NCBI GenBank assembly: GCA_038209195.1
Contig: JBBQXY010000046.1
Coordinates: 1 to 34,613, forward strand
Origin: JBBQXY01 sp038209195
GTDB lineage: Bacteria; Chloroflexota; Ktedonobacteria; Ktedonobacterales; Ktedonobacteraceae
Length of the DNA stretch: 34,613 bases
Direction: 5' to 3'
Part shown: in pieces, positions 15,939 to 23,745 of the stretch
How the letters are laid out: every line of letters starts with the position of its first letter
Position numbering within the stretch: position 1 is the stretch's first letter
Made by a program: the position numbers and the translations under genes
The notes under the pieces: model-generated
Told to the model about the DNA's origin: nothing
Seen by the model: only the letters and a program-made list of their open reading frames with translations
The model's database searches: none

Positions 15939-17567
15939 ATGAGCAGTTCACCTACATCTTCAGCCTCAGTACGTAATATACTCACCTTGCTTGCCTCACG
16001 CGATGCACAACTTATAGGGGGAGCAGGAGGGTTAGAACGTCGGGTGACGTGGTCCTGCCGTATGCGTTCACGTCTTCCAGCCTTTGAAAGTGTACGCGGC
16101 GGTGAACTTGCTTTGCTAACCTTGCAACAATTGCGCCGCCTCGATGAAACATTACCACACCTCTTAAAGAGCCTCCATCAGGAAGGCGTTTCGGCAATAG
16201 CGGTAGCGGCGTTGTCGGTTGAAGCTGTGGGCAATGAAGCTAGCGTCATCGCTAACCAACTCAACTTCCCGTTAATCCTTCTCCCTCCAACCGCGGCACT
16301 AGAAGAAATTGAGCGCGAGGTTATTACTTTTGTGGTCAGCTACCGCGGTGAAATTGAGCGCAAGGCTACAGAAATCTCCCACCAGCTTATGCAATTAAGC
16401 ATCCAGGGAGCCGGTATTCAAGGGGTGTGTGAGCATCTTGCCTATAGTTGCCAGAAATGGGTCGTCGTGCAAGATGCCGAACAGTATATTCGCCTCCAGG
16501 CTGCACCGAATCCACTCAATAAGCAAAATATGCTCAAATTACCGGCGATCATTAGCGATGACGCGCTCAGGCAACAAGGTCTAACGCGCATCACAGCCCC
16601 TATTTTGCTGCGCCGCGAGGTGGTTGGGTACCTCTCGCTAATCGGTGATAATGGCGATTTCGACTACCTTGAGCGTATTATCCTAGGCCAGGTTGTACCT
16701 ATCCTGGCACTTGAATTTGCGCGTGAAAGGGAACGTAGCGAGGTTGAGAATCGCTACCAAATAGAGGCGTTCATGGATGTATTGCAGGGAAATTATCAGC
16801 AGCCAGAAGAGATGCTGGCACGGGCACGCCTGCTGGGTTATGATCTGACCACGCCCCAAGTAATTGCCATCTTTGAAATGCTCACCACTGAAGCTAGAAA
16901 CATGAGTGACGGTTTCAAGGCCCAATGGAGCAAGCGTGTGCGTGATGAGCTGCTGCGCGACTGGTCCGACAGTTGGATTTTAACCGAAACCAATAGAGTT
17001 ACGGCCATTCTGCCACTAAGCTCGGTTGAAATAGAGAGTTCCGATGCCGAAACGCTGCTGTTAGCTCGTCTGGAACGTGTACACGCCCGTTTACAGCCAA
17101 GCCAGAGCCACAACGGCACTGTACTCGCCTATTCCGTCGGATTGGGACGTGCAGTACACACGCTGGCTGCTATCCCCCAATCTTTACGTGAGGCACAGCA
17201 AGCATTAGAGATCGGACGGCGGCTTTTCGGCGAAAACAAACTCCACTCGTTCGCACACCTGGGTATCTATCGACTACTATTCCACCTCAACGGTCAAAGC
17301 GAACTCAGCGAGTTCTACGCCGAAACCCTCGGCCCAATCTTGCAGGCCGATACGCGTGGTGATAGCACACTCATCGATACCCTAGAGGGATTCTTTCGGT
17401 GCAATGGCAACTTGAGCGAAACGGCTCGCTCTATGCACCTCCACCGCAATTCACTCCTCTATCGCCTGGGGCGTATTGAGGAAATTCTGGGGCATTCGCT
17501 GGAAGATGCCGAGTTACGTCTTTCATTACAGATCGCACTCAAAATACACCATCTGCTCAAGGGATGA
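15939..17567 (+). CDS. PucR-family transcriptional regulator
   Basis: 542 residues. The N-terminal ~120 residues match the PucR-type ligand-binding domain (VRNILTLLASRDAQLIGGAGGLERRVTWSC ... RGGELALLTLQQL ... GVSAIAVA). A GAF-like or GGDEF-related central part follows. The C-terminal ~60 residues form the PucR helix-turn-helix: LIDTLEGFFRCNGNLSETARSMHLHRNSLLYRLGRIEEILG. In this family the N-terminal domain senses purine-related or amino-acid-derived metabolites, and the C-terminal helix-turn-helix activates adjacent catabolic or transport genes. Its stop codon overlaps the ATG at 17564, and the permease start at 17588 has a strong AGGAGGG, so the two are one operon and the permease is the likely target. 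There is no good Shine-Dalgarno before 15939. Confidence 0.88.
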   Translation: MSSSPTSSASVRNILTLLASRDAQLIGGAGGLERRVTWSCRMRSRLPAFESVRGGELALLTLQQLRRLDETLPHLLKSLHQEGVSAIAVAALSVEAVGNEASVIANQLNFPLILLPPTAALEEIEREVITFVVSYRGEIERKATEISHQLMQLSIQGAGIQGVCEHLAYSCQKWVVVQDAEQYIRLQAAPNPLNKQNMLKLPAIISDDALRQQGLTRITAPILLRREVVGYLSLIGDNGDFDYLERIILGQVVPILALEFARERERSEVENRYQIEAFMDVLQGNYQQPEEMLARARLLGYDLTTPQVIAIFEMLTTEARNMSDGFKAQWSKRVRDELLRDWSDSWILTETNRVTAILPLSSVEIESSDAETLLLARLERVHARLQPSQSHNGTVLAYSVGLGRAVHTLAAIPQSLREAQQALEIGRRLFGENKLHSFAHLGIYRLLFHLNGQSELSEFYAETLGPILQADTRGDSTLIDTLEGFFRCNGNLSETARSMHLHRNSLLYRLGRIEEILGHSLEDAELRLSLQIALKIHHLLKG

Positions 17568-17587
17568 ACGTACACAGAGGAGGGCTT

Positions 17588-18985
17588 ATGAATACTCCTG
17601 TCTCATTGCGGCGTGTCCTGAAATTCCGCACGGTAGTATCCACTAGCACAGGTCTGGCTTATGCCGCAGTTAGCTTGCTTGGCTGTATCCAAGTCACGTA
17701 CTATTTGGCGGGCGACTCCGGATGGATTGCGATCCTGATTTCTGGTCTGTTAGCATTGCTGGCCGCGTTTTGTTTCTCTGAATTGAATGCGCTCTATCCC
17801 ACGGCTGCGGCGATCCGGCTGTATATGAAAGAGGCTTTCAGCGATAACTTCTCGCTGGTCATCACCTTTGGCTATTTATTAACTATCGTCGCCGCCATCG
17901 CTGCCGATAGCTACATCGTTGGACGGGCCATTACCTATGCCTTTGGCCTCCCTGACTGGGCTTCGCTGATCTGGATACTCGCCCTGCTCGGTTTAGCGAT
18001 GGGAGCGAACTTGCGTGGCATTAAAATAGCCGGACTGCTTCAGGACATCACCACCTATATGCTGCTAGCCATCGCCATTATCATCTCGTTGATTGCACTG
18101 AGTGAGCACGGTTTCCAATTACGCTCTCCTTTTGCCGCGTTCAATGATCCTGGGAATCTGTTGAACGCTGTGGCGGTTGGAGTCTTTGTCTTCTCAGCAT
18201 TTGAGTGGGTCACGCCACTGTCAGAAGAGATTAACGATATTCGCCAGATTCCGCGCGGTATGTTTATCGCTCTGGGATTACTTTTTATCTCCTATGCATT
18301 GTTTACCGTAGCCTGTAGCAATATTTTGAATGTTCACACTTTCGCTATAGCCAATTCGCCTGTTCCACAGATGTTATTAGGTAAGGCAGCCCTTGGTCAA
18401 TTGGGCATCTGGCTTATGCTTTTTGCCACGCTGCTCACCGCTGTCATGACCTTCAATGGCGGCTTTGCTACGGCTTCGCGCTTCCTCTATGCCGCTGCCC
18501 GCGAAGATACCCTGCCGCTCATATTCTCCCGTATCAGCATCTCCTCTGCCGTGCCATACGTTGCCGTTATCGGTCTGACCGTGCTTTCAGCAATCATCGC
18601 CATCATTATTTTCCTGACCGGGCAATTTCAAATCTTAATCCTGGTTGGTGCGGTCCTGGAAGCTCTTATTTACGCCATCGCGGGCATATGTGTCATTCAA
18701 TTGCGCCGTCGCAAGCCAGCCGCGGAACGTTCCTATCGCATTGCCGGGGGCTGGACCATTCCCATCGCCACCACGGTTATTTTTGGCGTCCTGGCTATCC
18801 TGGCCTCGCTCATTACTGGCTCATCGGGACTGATGACTGGCACTCCACTGATCATTACGCTGATTGTATTCGCGATTTCCACCCTTTATGTCTACTTAGG
18901 CGTACCACGCATACGGGCTGCTGCGGCAGCAAGACGGGCAACCACAACGCGACGACGTCCCAAACGTGAGGTCGCCAGTGAATGA
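17588..18985 (+). CDS. APC-family amino acid or polyamine permease
   Basis: 465 residues from the ATG at 17588, preceded by GAGGAGGG; the ATG at 17564 overlapping the PucR stop is the alternative. It has about twelve hydrophobic segments. The first contains the APC-type start (TSTGLAYAAVSLLGCIQVTYYLAG), and the fold signature AALLAAFCFSELNALYPTAAAIRLYMKEAF follows. Internal motifs GVFVFSAFEWVTPLSEEI and MTFNGGFATASRFLYAAARED are typical of APC transporters in the amino acid/polyamine group. The C-terminus is basic and cytosolic (TTTRRRPKREV). Pairing with a PucR regulator suggests uptake of an amino acid, purine-like compound or polyamine for catabolism. The glutamine-synthetase-like gene far to the right could be metabolically related, but that is speculative. 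Confidence 0.88.
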   Translation: MNTPVSLRRVLKFRTVVSTSTGLAYAAVSLLGCIQVTYYLAGDSGWIAILISGLLALLAAFCFSELNALYPTAAAIRLYMKEAFSDNFSLVITFGYLLTIVAAIAADSYIVGRAITYAFGLPDWASLIWILALLGLAMGANLRGIKIAGLLQDITTYMLLAIAIIISLIALSEHGFQLRSPFAAFNDPGNLLNAVAVGVFVFSAFEWVTPLSEEINDIRQIPRGMFIALGLLFISYALFTVACSNILNVHTFAIANSPVPQMLLGKAALGQLGIWLMLFATLLTAVMTFNGGFATASRFLYAAAREDTLPLIFSRISISSAVPYVAVIGLTVLSAIIAIIIFLTGQFQILILVGAVLEALIYAIAGICVIQLRRRKPAAERSYRIAGGWTIPIATTVIFGVLAILASLITGSSGLMTGTPLIITLIVFAISTLYVYLGVPRIRAAAAARRATTTRRRPKREVASE

Positions 18986-18991
18986 ATAACC

Positions 18992-20062
18992 CTAACCGGG
19001 AATGATATTGCCGCTGGCGGCGCGCAGCAAACGATCACGGATCGCCAACCCTAGCCCATGCTCATCAAAATTGCGGCAGAGAATCACTTGCACTCCGACC
19101 TCTTCCAGTGTGCGCAGTCCGTTGAACAGGGCGGCTGCCACCTGTTCTGGAGCGGCAGCATTGCCAAGCGTAAACACTCGTGCTCCGCTTGCTTGAAATG
19201 CTACTACATCCTCGTCTGCCACCAGAACTCCTACCTCCTGTTCCTGGGCACGTCTCTGTTGCACTTCTCGCAGCATCGCCGAGCGCATGGCTTCAGCACT
19301 GCCATCAAAAAGCAAGAGGGGAATACCAGGGGCATAGTGGGTGAGCATCTGACCAGGAGCGCGTTGCGCCTCTGCGCTCGCATGTAGTGCTGTATGGACG
19401 GAGGTATTTCGTGGCGGAAGTTGGACCGCTGGCAAAACGGTGCGAAGGGCTTCGAGGCTGACACCACCCGGTCGCAATATCGTTGGAATCTCCGCGCAGA
19501 GGTCTAGAACCGTAGACTCTACCCCCACCACACACGGACCCGCATCAAGAATAAGCGGAACACGCCCAGCGAGATCGGTCAAAGCGTGCTGAGCAGTAGT
19601 GGGGCTGATATGCATATAACGGTTCGCACTGGGAGCGGCTATTGCTGAGCCGACAGCGCGGATCAGGGCTAGCGCGACAGGATGATTGGGCATACGCACC
19701 CCAACTGTTGCCATACCTGCTGAGATGAGCGCAGGTACACGAGGATTGCGGGGCAAGATCAATGTCAGTGGGCCGGGCCAGAAGGTCCGTGTTAATTGCT
19801 CCACCTGGGCTGGTAAGGTGGTAGTCAGTTCATATAATGTGTCCATTGCGGCAATATGAACGATTAAGGGATCGTAAAAGGGGCGTCCTTTCGCCGCAAA
19901 TATCCGCTCAACCGCCTCGGGTTGCAGCGCGTCTGCCCCCAGACCATAGACGGTCTCCGTGGGAAACACGACAACTTCGCCATTCCGTAGCAGGGCAGCC
20001 GCCCGTTCAATTAGCGCAGACTCTGGCTGGCCTGGGTTGATTACCATAACTTCTGTTCGCAT
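18992..20062 (-). CDS. sua5: Threonylcarbamoyl-AMP synthase, Sua5 type
   Basis: The product makes threonylcarbamoyl-AMP from threonine, bicarbonate and ATP, the first step of t6A37 modification of tRNA. The N-terminal YrdC domain shows LLRNGEVVVFPTETVYGLGADAL, AKGRPFYDPLIVHI, ERLTRTFWPGPLTLIL-like and VGVRMPNHPVALALI, then SAIAAPSANRYMHISPT and VVGVESTVLDL. The C-terminal ~110 residues form a Sua5 domain, joined by a linker with APGQMLTHYAPGIPLLLF. The double-domain length (356 residues) marks it as Sua5 rather than the short TsaC. The ATG at 20062 is preferred; an upstream TTG at 20104 has poor spacing and sits among promoter-like sequence. The gene converges on the APC permease with 6 bp between. 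t6A and ms2i6A (miaB) both modify position 37 next to the anticodon, but they are not in one operon here. Confidence 0.9.
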   Translation of the reverse strand: MRTEVMVINPGQPESALIERAAALLRNGEVVVFPTETVYGLGADALQPEAVERIFAAKGRPFYDPLIVHIAAMDTLYELTTTLPAQVEQLTRTFWPGPLTLILPRNPRVPALISAGMATVGVRMPNHPVALALIRAVGSAIAAPSANRYMHISPTTAQHALTDLAGRVPLILDAGPCVVGVESTVLDLCAEIPTILRPGGVSLEALRTVLPAVQLPPRNTSVHTALHASAEAQRAPGQMLTHYAPGIPLLLFDGSAEAMRSAMLREVQQRRAQEQEVGVLVADEDVVAFQASGARVFTLGNAAAPEQVAAALFNGLRTLEEVGVQVILCRNFDEHGLGLAIRDRLLRAASGNIIPG

Positions 20063-20125
20063 ACAATACACACTTTTAGATTCTGATATTCTGCTCTTCG
20101 TCAATCCTCACTGCCTCCGGCACTT

Positions 20126-20192
20126 CGTAGAGATGTGTGTGAGGTAGCTTTGCAGCCGATGGCTGCAAAGCTACCTCACACACATCTCTACG
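20126..20192. repeat. 32-bp perfect hairpin between divergent genes
   Basis: The 32-nt arms 20126-20157 and 20161-20192 are exact reverse complements around a 3-nt loop (GAT). The stem begins CGTAGAGATG and reads AGGTAGCTTTGCAGCC at the tip. It lies upstream of both sua5 (minus) and the esterase gene (plus), so it cannot be a terminator for either. A mobile palindromic (MITE/REP-like) element is more likely. Confidence 0.8.
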
Positions 20193-20211
20193 TGTCGCCT
20201 GTAGCGACACG
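20191..20211. repeat. Second hairpin adjoining the 32-bp palindrome
   Basis: CGTGTCGC (20191-20198) pairs with GCGACACG (20204-20211) around CTGTA. It directly abuts and slightly overlaps the larger palindrome, so the two together form a cruciform-like block of about 86 bp. Confidence 0.7.
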
Positions 20212-20287
20212 CAATGGAGATATCCTTATGGCACTAGTATAGCATGTTTTGATCAGATTGTATAAAGCCTTTGCTGTGCTTCTGGGC

Positions 20288-20317
20288 TTGTGAAATCCAC
20301 TTGCCTCATGCTATACT
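20288..20317 (+). promoter_or_regulatory. Promoter for the secreted esterase gene
   Basis: TTGTGA (20288-20293), an 18-bp spacer and TATACT (20312-20317) would give a start near 20324 and a leader of about 38 nt to the ATG at 20362. This supports starting the protein downstream of the GTG at 20290. Confidence 0.5.
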
Positions 20318-20361
20318 CGTTCCTGATAAGATTACATACGCTAGAAATGCAGGTCAGGAAA

Positions 20362-21381
20362 ATGTATCCATCTAATCGCCCACGACGTTCTGTGGTAGTG
20401 GAACGCCTCATCATTGCGGGGGGTATCTTCCTCGCATTGCTGGCTATATCGGGCTATACAATTTATGCAGTACATCTGCATTCCAATGATATACAAAAGC
20501 TTCGTACCTACATTCCGGAATTATTGCAGCCAGCACCAACAAAGCCTGTTGTAACCTGCACTACGCCGCAACACAAGCTCGGTGATACGACTATTTCGCT
20601 CGCGTCGGGAGGATTAACACGTACCCTCGTCCTGCACCTGGCACCTTCGTATGGAATACAACCACAGGCACTGGTATTCGTCTTCCACGGCTACAATTTT
20701 ACTGCGCCTAAGATGGAGCAGTATTCTAATATGCCAGCAGAGGCAGATAAGGCTGGTTTCATCGCGGTCTTTCCGCAGGGAGTCGATGATCCTCCATCCT
20801 GGAATGCGGGTATCGGCGCATACGGGCCAACGGGCGACGCCGACGATGTCCAATTTACACGTGATATGCTCAGCTATCTGGAAAAGAGCTTTTGTGTTGA
20901 CACACATCGCGTCTATGTCACTGGCTTCTCCCTTGGAGGTGGCTTAGCGTATCGTATCGCTTGCACTATGACGAAGCAGATTGCCGCTTTTGCCACAGTG
21001 GCTGGCGCGTTTTATCATGCGCCAGGTGGATGTCAGCCATCGCGCCCCATCCCTGTGCTGGAAATCCATGGCCAAGCTGATCGCTATGCGCCCTACAATG
21101 GGAATCCAAGTGCGATGATGGCCGCAGTCTCAGTCTATCTGAATGTGTGGCTTAGCCATGACCAGTGCAGTGGTTCGCCCGAAACTATCTTCCAGCAAGG
21201 GGATGTCACCGGGTTGGAGTGGAAACACTGCGCCAATGGCACGGTGGTAGAGCACTATCGCATCAGTGATGGCGGTCACGTCTGGCCCGGAGGCGGCAAT
21301 ATTGCCGATCTCGGCTTTAGTACTCATGTCATTGATGCTAATGTGGTAATCTGGAATTTCTTGAGCCAGTACACGACCTAA
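20362..21381 (+). CDS. Secreted or anchored esterase, PHB-depolymerase/feruloyl-esterase family
   Basis: 339 residues from the ATG at 20362 (AGGA just upstream and a promoter at 20288); earlier in-frame starts at 20308 and 20347 are less likely. Residues 9-37 hold a basic flank and one hydrophobic segment, a signal or anchor. The catalytic domain has FVFHGYNFTAPKMEQYSNM with the oxyanion region, VYVTGFSLGGGLAYRIAC with Ser190, IHGQADRYAPYNG with Asp240, and DGGHVWPGG with His306. This is the catalytic triad arrangement of the LpqC/poly(3-hydroxybutyrate) depolymerase family, including the typical WPGG after the His. Cysteines near residues 66, 178, 201, 224, 269 and 290 could form disulfides outside the cell. 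Likely substrates are extracellular esters such as polyhydroxyalkanoate oligomers or feruloyl or acetyl esters. It stands as a single-gene unit. Confidence 0.9.
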   Translation: MYPSNRPRRSVVVERLIIAGGIFLALLAISGYTIYAVHLHSNDIQKLRTYIPELLQPAPTKPVVTCTTPQHKLGDTTISLASGGLTRTLVLHLAPSYGIQPQALVFVFHGYNFTAPKMEQYSNMPAEADKAGFIAVFPQGVDDPPSWNAGIGAYGPTGDADDVQFTRDMLSYLEKSFCVDTHRVYVTGFSLGGGLAYRIACTMTKQIAAFATVAGAFYHAPGGCQPSRPIPVLEIHGQADRYAPYNGNPSAMMAAVSVYLNVWLSHDQCSGSPETIFQQGDVTGLEWKHCANGTVVEHYRISDGGHVWPGGGNIADLGFSTHVIDANVVIWNFLSQYTT

Positions 21382-21452
21382 CGATAATTTCTGCATCTGT
21401 TCGTTCGTATGACAAGTAACCATTTATTATTTTTGAGAGAGGATATACGTTA

Positions 21453-21773
21453 ATGTCTTATCAAGAGATGAGCTATGAAGGCGGCAATCACGAGGAAGAG
21501 CCACAGTTCTATCAGCACTTCTCCGGGAAATCAGGGCAAAAAATCTATCCACGAGTGATAAGTCGAGAAAGTGCCCTGAGAATACGGACTTGGAAAGCCT
21601 TTATTTCTTTAGCTATAGCGATGCTGATGAGTTTTGTGCTCGGTGGTCATGGATGGGACACGGGAGTCGACATCGCAGGAATTAGTATCGCCCCACATTG
21701 GGTCTGCTTGCTAACTATCTATCTAGCCATCATTGCAGTTAATATCTACGTTGCACGAAAATACAAAAGATGA
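21453..21773 (+). CDS. Small membrane protein, two hydrophobic segments
   Basis: 106 residues from the ATG at 21453 with AGAGAGGA 9 nt upstream. The first ~45 residues are polar and acidic with Tyr and Gln (MSYQEMSYEGGNHEEEPQFY). Two hydrophobic segments follow (about 50-65 and 83-100), separated by GGHGWDTGVDIAGISIAP, and the tail is basic (ARKYKR). The topology is probably N-in, with both ends cytosolic. I recognise no family. It lies 71 bp after the esterase gene, possibly in the same transcript. It converges on the Nudix gene, with a small hairpin GATGAA-TGA-TTCATC at 21769-21783 straddling its stop. Confidence 0.7.
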   Translation: MSYQEMSYEGGNHEEEPQFYQHFSGKSGQKIYPRVISRESALRIRTWKAFISLAIAMLMSFVLGGHGWDTGVDIAGISIAPHWVCLLTIYLAIIAVNIYVARKYKR

Positions 21774-21829
21774 ATGATTCATCCATTGAGCTAAGCCTTT
21801 AAGGAAGGTTTTAAATGAGAATTGCATCC

Positions 21830-22345
21830 TTACATCGATTTGTGCTGTTCGCGATGGCTGAGATAGAGATCGAGAATGCCCATTTGTTGACGCTGTAAGT
21901 GTTTGCGCAATTCCTCAACGCTTTGCCAGCAGGGTTTCCCTTCAACACTCCCTTTAAGCTTACCGCCGATCATTTCGGCATTGTAGATCATAGTCAAGGC
22001 ACTCATGCCTGAAAAATTACCGCAAGGTGTCGCCCTACAGCCGAGTAATGTATTCACCTGCAAGTGGATACCGGTTTCCTCTTTACATTCGCGTTGGGCA
22101 GTTTGCGGGGGATGTTCTCGCCAACGCATAAAACCACCAGGAAAGACGAAGCCTCCTTCGGGTCGCTCGACGACGAGGATTTTCCCTTGATGCACAACTA
22201 CGACAGAGACACAGCCAAAAGGCGGAAGATTCCCTAAAAGGAGCAGATTGAGTATATTGAAAAATATGCCAACCTGCATCTTTAAGAGTCGATAGAGCCT
22301 GATTTTTAGCACAAGCGCATAACCACCAATCCTTACTTTTTTCAT
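21830..22345 (-). CDS. Nudix hydrolase
   Basis: 171 residues from the ATG at 22345; a TTG at 22381 would sit inside a long hairpin and is rejected. The Nudix box is complete: G-x5-E-x7-RECKEETGI, read as GFMRWREHPPQTAQRECKEETGI in two parts, around the middle of the protein. It is preceded by GGFVFPGG, which is typical. The N-terminal ~40 residues are basic and hydrophobic (KIRLYRLLKMQVGIFFNILNLLLLG), possibly membrane-associated, which is unusual for a soluble Nudix hydrolase. A C-terminal WQSVEELRKHL segment is common in the family. Nudix enzymes hydrolyse nucleoside diphosphates linked to another moiety; this substrate cannot be told. It is separated from the upstream sugar permease by a 34-bp hairpin, so it likely has its own promoter or is expressed by readthrough. 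Confidence 0.88.
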   Translation of the reverse strand: MKKVRIGGYALVLKIRLYRLLKMQVGIFFNILNLLLLGNLPPFGCVSVVVVHQGKILVVERPEGGFVFPGGFMRWREHPPQTAQRECKEETGIHLQVNTLLGCRATPCGNFSGMSALTMIYNAEMIGGKLKGSVEGKPCWQSVEELRKHLQRQQMGILDLYLSHREQHKSM

Positions 22346-22376
22346 CAACTGTATTGTAGTGCCAGGCGTGAAATAG

Positions 22377-22448
22377 ATCAATAGAGGGAAGGGCAGTGTG
22401 TATGGTTTGACTGGTCAAGCCATACACACTGCCCTTCCCTCTATTGAT
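22377..22448 (-). terminator. Very long hairpin after the sugar ABC operon
   Basis: Arms 22377-22405 and 22420-22448 are perfectly complementary (29 bp) and continue past one G-U pair into TTGA-CTGG-TCAA, giving about 33-34 pairs in 72 nt. It lies after the stop of the permease gene and before the Nudix start, so a terminator or processing role fits, although no T-tract follows. Confidence 0.7.
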
Positions 22449-22476
22449 GTTGCTATGCCAAAAAGTTCTCAGAACG

Positions 22477-23745
22477 TTACCGCCCAGTGCGCCTTTGAGC
22501 ATGGCGCACTAGGGCATCGACGGTGACGGCAAACAACAACACGATACCTTCGACCATCTGTTTCACATCAGAACCCTGGCTCTTCAAATCGAGACCATTT
22601 TCCAGGCTACCGATAATGAGTGCGCCCAGGACTATGTTCCAGACAGAGCCAGTACCACCAAAGAGACTGGTTCCACCAATGACAGCGGCGGCAATCGCGT
22701 CGAGGAGTAGGGATGGGTTGATCTGCGTTGCCACAGAGTTTGCATATGAAGCGGCGAGAATCCCTCCTACCGAAGCAAGTGCGGAACAAAGCGTAAAGGC
22801 TGCGACGCGTATAAACACCACATTGATACCAGCACGACGCGCCGCTTCCATGTTACCGCCGACAGCATAGAGGTGGCGGCCAAAAGTGGTTTTTGTCAGG
22901 ACCAGCCACAAGATCAGGATCAAAGCAAAGAGAATAGCGGCCGAATTAGGCACACCGAGAAATATCCCAGGAGTCGCGCTGGGGGTGTTCTCAAGCACGG
23001 CGACTGTGCCCTCAACGATCACTACGGCTGCCACGATCTGAATAATAAGTTGGAAGAGCGGCCTAGCTCTCAGGCCCGCCCGCTGACGAGCGATTTGATC
23101 AACAATAAGGCCTACAGCATAGAGCACCAGGATCAGTGTTGGCAGACCGACACCGAGATAGTCAGGCAAGAAACTCGTGGAGCTACCAGCAATACCGAGA
23201 ATAAATTGGTCCTGAATGATCAGCGTAGCCTGTCCGTTCAGTAGATTCAGCAGTAGTCCGGCATAAAAAATGGAGGCAGCGAGGGTTACGATAAACGAAG
23301 GGATACGCAGCACTGCTATGAAGAAGCCGTTGATGGCACCTGCCACGGCACCTGCCAAAATGCCGATGATAATTGCTTCCCATGCAGGAAAACCATGATA
23401 GTTAAGGAGGACTCCCATAACTACGGCAGCAAATGTACCAACGGCAGCGACTGAAAGATCGATCTCACCAAGGAGGAGAACAAGCGTAACACCAAGTGCG
23501 TCTATTCCAGTAGTGATAATCTGTTGCAACAGATTCGAGAGGTTAGTTGGGCTGAGAAAAAGACCACCCGTGGTAGCCGTGAAATAGATAGCAATTACAA
23601 TGAGTGTCAGTAAAACAGGAAGGGAACCGAGATCACCACGAAGCAGTTGTCCTATTGTCTGCTTTTGTGTGTAAGAAGGTATCTCTACTGAGGCCGCTAA
23701 AGACGTCTGGCTCTCGGTAGAAGGTTTATCTTGCTCAATACTCAT
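22477..23745 (-). CDS. xylH: Sugar ABC transporter permease, XylH/RbsC type
   Basis: 422 residues with about ten hydrophobic segments. Family marks are NLLQQIITTGIDALGVTLVLLLGEIDLSVAAVGTF near residue 70-105, GFFIAVLRIPSFIVTLA, GRHLYAVGGNMEAARRAGINV and AIAAAVIGGTSLFGGTGSVWNIVLGALIIGSLENGLDL. The GEIDLSVG-like and AVGGN-EAA-AGI motifs are the classic carbohydrate-uptake 2 (CUT2) permease signatures, and the internal insert of ~60 residues between the halves fits XylH of the xylose system. The start codon overlaps the ATPase stop as ATGA. It is membrane-embedded and works with the ATPase and binding protein upstream. Xylose is the most likely substrate, but other pentoses are possible. Confidence 0.88.
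   Translation of the reverse strand: MSIEQDKPSTESQTSLAASVEIPSYTQKQTIGQLLRGDLGSLPVLLTLIVIAIYFTATTGGLFLSPTNLSNLLQQIITTGIDALGVTLVLLLGEIDLSVAAVGTFAAVVMGVLLNYHGFPAWEAIIIGILAGAVAGAINGFFIAVLRIPSFIVTLAASIFYAGLLLNLLNGQATLIIQDQFILGIAGSSTSFLPDYLGVGLPTLILVLYAVGLIVDQIARQRAGLRARPLFQLIIQIVAAVVIVEGTVAVLENTPSATPGIFLGVPNSAAILFALILILWLVLTKTTFGRHLYAVGGNMEAARRAGINVVFIRVAAFTLCSALASVGGILAASYANSVATQINPSLLLDAIAAAVIGGTSLFGGTGSVWNIVLGALIIGSLENGLDLKSQGSDVKQMVEGIVLLFAVTVDALVRHAQRRTGR

Noticed and set aside
20105..20361. Terminator role for the 32-bp hairpin
   Set aside because: Both flanking genes are transcribed away from it, so no transcript from this window would end there.
22346..22381. TTG start at 22381 for the Nudix hydrolase
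   Set aside because: It lies at the base of the long hairpin 22377-22448 and lacks a Shine-Dalgarno; the ATG at 22345 is more credible.
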